Part shown: positions 5,936-6,685 of the stretch, one piece after another
How positions within the stretch are numbered: the first letter of the stretch is position 1
Layout of the letters: each line of letters opens with the position of its first letter
Origin: an uncultured Pirellula sp.
GTDB taxonomy: Bacteria > Planctomycetota > Planctomycetia > Pirellulales > Pirellulaceae
Direction: 5' to 3'
Length of the DNA: 6,685 bases
NCBI GenBank assembly: GCA_903837255.1
Contig: CAILTZ010000334.1
Span: 1 to 6,685 of the forward strand
Notes under the pieces: model-generated
What the model was told of the DNA's origin: nothing
The model's database searches: none
What the model saw: only the letters and a program-made list of their open reading frames with translations
Program-made: the position numbers and the translations under genes

Positions 5936-5983
5936 GGACGGTTGCTTGAGGACGGTTGCTTGAGGACGGTTGCTTGAGGACGG
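5930..5983. repeat. 14-bp tandem repeat, 3.9 perfect copies, overlapping the DUF2237 stop
   Basis: The unit GCTTGAGGACGGTT repeats at 5930, 5944 and 5958, with a final 12-base copy at 5972-5983, without mismatch. The first copy supplies the last codon and the TGA stop (GCT TGA), so changes in downstream copy number would not alter the protein. A 13-base near copy (CTTGAGGACCGTT, one mismatch) lies at 6072-6084 inside the hydrolase gene. Perfect identity suggests recent expansion by replication slippage. Confidence 0.92.
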
Positions 5984-5993
5984 GCGCACTCTA

Positions 5994-6017
5994 GAGCTAC
6001 CAGGGGAGAGCTACCAG
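5994..6017. repeat. 14-bp spaced direct repeat at the hydrolase 3' end
   Basis: GAGCTACCAG occurs at 5994-6003 and 6008-6017, 14 bp apart. The second copy contains the hydrolase stop codon (6011-6013, minus strand). The 75-bp convergent gap that holds this and the 5930 array has no clear hairpin-plus-T-run terminator. Confidence 0.6.
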
Positions 6018-6685
6018 AGGCTATCATCGGTGAGTGTTTCGACGATCCACCGATCGGCCCATCGCTCAAACCTTGAGGACCGTTCGGAACCGCCAGAGCG
6101 GTGCTTGGATCCCTCCCGCAGATACCCTACGTGACCACCTCGATCGGTGACAATCAGCTCGGTGCTTGCCGAATAGGGCGCGCCGGGAAACAGGGAATAA
6201 GGAACGATGGGGTCATGTCGATCGACCAGGATCTTGACCCTTGCTTTGATGCGACTGAGCCACCCAAGTGAGGATCCGGCTGAGTAGTAATCAAACGCGT
6301 CTTTAAATCCAGCCAGCGGTGCGGTTACCGAATCGTCAAATCGACGCAAGCTGCTGTAATCGGCTTGCTCCAAAACCTGCTTCCACTGCGGCCAGCTCTC
6401 GGCTCGCAATCGAGCTTGTTTGCGCAAAGCTCTTAGGAAGTACCTAGCGTAGAGACGATTGATGCCCGATTCGACGTTTCTACATGAGGCATCCAAATCG
6501 ATCGGAGGAGCCAGCGCGATCGCGCGGTGGATTTGGACCCGACCCGGCTTCCAATCCCCTAGCATCCTCAGCAGGATGTTTCCACCCAAGGAGATACCCG
6601 CTAGATTCCAGTCCTTGATTCCGAGCGTTTCGCTCAGATGCTCCAAGCATCCTCGTATCGCGTCAAAGCACGCCCCGTGCGGTGG
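6011..6685 (-). CDS. YheT/ABHD1-3-type alpha/beta hydrolase, N-terminus cut by window edge
   Basis: A cytoplasmic alpha/beta hydrolase of the YheT (YbfF/ABHD1-3-like) group. The frame stays open to the right edge, so the true start is outside and 224 codons are visible. Counted from the TTG at 6646, the nucleophile elbow is GISLGGN (Ser19), the acid is Asp145 in VDRHDPIVP and the histidine is His172 in RGGHVGYL: a complete triad. Between them lie LAPPIDLDA, NRLYARYFLRALR and FDDSVTAPLAGFKDAFDYYSA, a lid region typical of this group. The Gly-rich oxyanion segment expected about 80 residues before the serine lies outside. Family members hydrolyse esters or lipids, but substrates are mostly unknown. 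It converges on the DUF2237 gene; its 3' end overlaps a short direct repeat. The TTG at 6646 is not a likely real start, since coding-like sequence (PPHGACFDAIRGCLEHL) continues upstream. Confidence 0.88.
   Translation of the reverse strand, partial: PPHGACFDAIRGCLEHLSETLGIKDWNLAGISLGGNILLRMLGDWKPGRVQIHRAIALAPPIDLDASCRNVESGINRLYARYFLRALRKQARLRAESWPQWKQVLEQADYSSLRRFDDSVTAPLAGFKDAFDYYSAGSSLGWLSRIKARVKILVDRHDPIVPYSLFPGAPYSASTELIVTDRGGHVGYLREGSKHRSGGSERSSRFERWADRWIVETLTDDSLW

Noticed and set aside
5930..5983. CRISPR array
   Set aside because: The units are 14 bp and directly abutting, with no spacers and no cas genes.
6011..6685. Hydrolase as OleB, partner of the OleD-like reductase
   Set aside because: Its motifs (LAPPIDLDA, NRLYARYFLRALR, TAPLAGFKDA) fit the YheT group, not the haloalkane-dehalogenase-like OleB, and it lies more than 2.5 kb away in a different unit.

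Overview
The window looks like chromosomal DNA of a planctomycete, probably a Pirellulaceae relative such as Rhodopirellula. This is an inference from protein resemblance recalled from memory, not from a search. Pointers are two lineage-typical hypothetical proteins (a divergent J-like protein, and a small membrane protein next to an Ala/Gln-rich lipoprotein), few clear Shine-Dalgarno sites, and an OleD-like reductase of a type known in planctomycetes. No rRNA, tRNA, CRISPR array, insertion sequence or phage gene was found.

Layout: all genes but one lie on the minus strand. In minus-strand transcription order (high to low coordinates): a YheT/ABHD-type alpha/beta hydrolase cut by the right edge (6685-6011); a small single-pass membrane protein (5392-5015) followed after 25 bp by a lipoprotein (4989-4492); a 354-bp intergenic stretch with complementary G and C tracts and a 13-bp tandem repeat; a J-domain-like protein lacking HPD (4137-3532); an OleD-like NAD(P)-dependent reductase (3475-2435); a secreted penicillin-acylase-family Ntn hydrolase (2360-201); and, 12 bp further on, the start of a small membrane-anchored protein that runs off the left edge (188-1). 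The single plus-strand gene (5561-5935) encodes a DUF2237 protein. It diverges from the membrane protein/lipoprotein pair and converges on the hydrolase.

The reductase, acylase and small anchored protein are tightly spaced and probably co-transcribed; the J-like gene may lead that unit. The acylase is exported and should hydrolyse an amide bond outside the cytoplasm, while the reductase is cytoplasmic and resembles enzymes acting on beta-keto acyl or sterol-like substrates. The sequence does not show a shared pathway. The membrane protein and lipoprotein form a second unit that may act together at the envelope.

The most unusual non-coding signals are short tandem duplications of 13-14 bp at the 3' ends of four genes, a compact G/C-tract region with mutually exclusive hairpins upstream of the J-like gene, and a divergent promoter region with two identical -10-like boxes in inverted orientation. 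I found no convincing new defence or mobile system.
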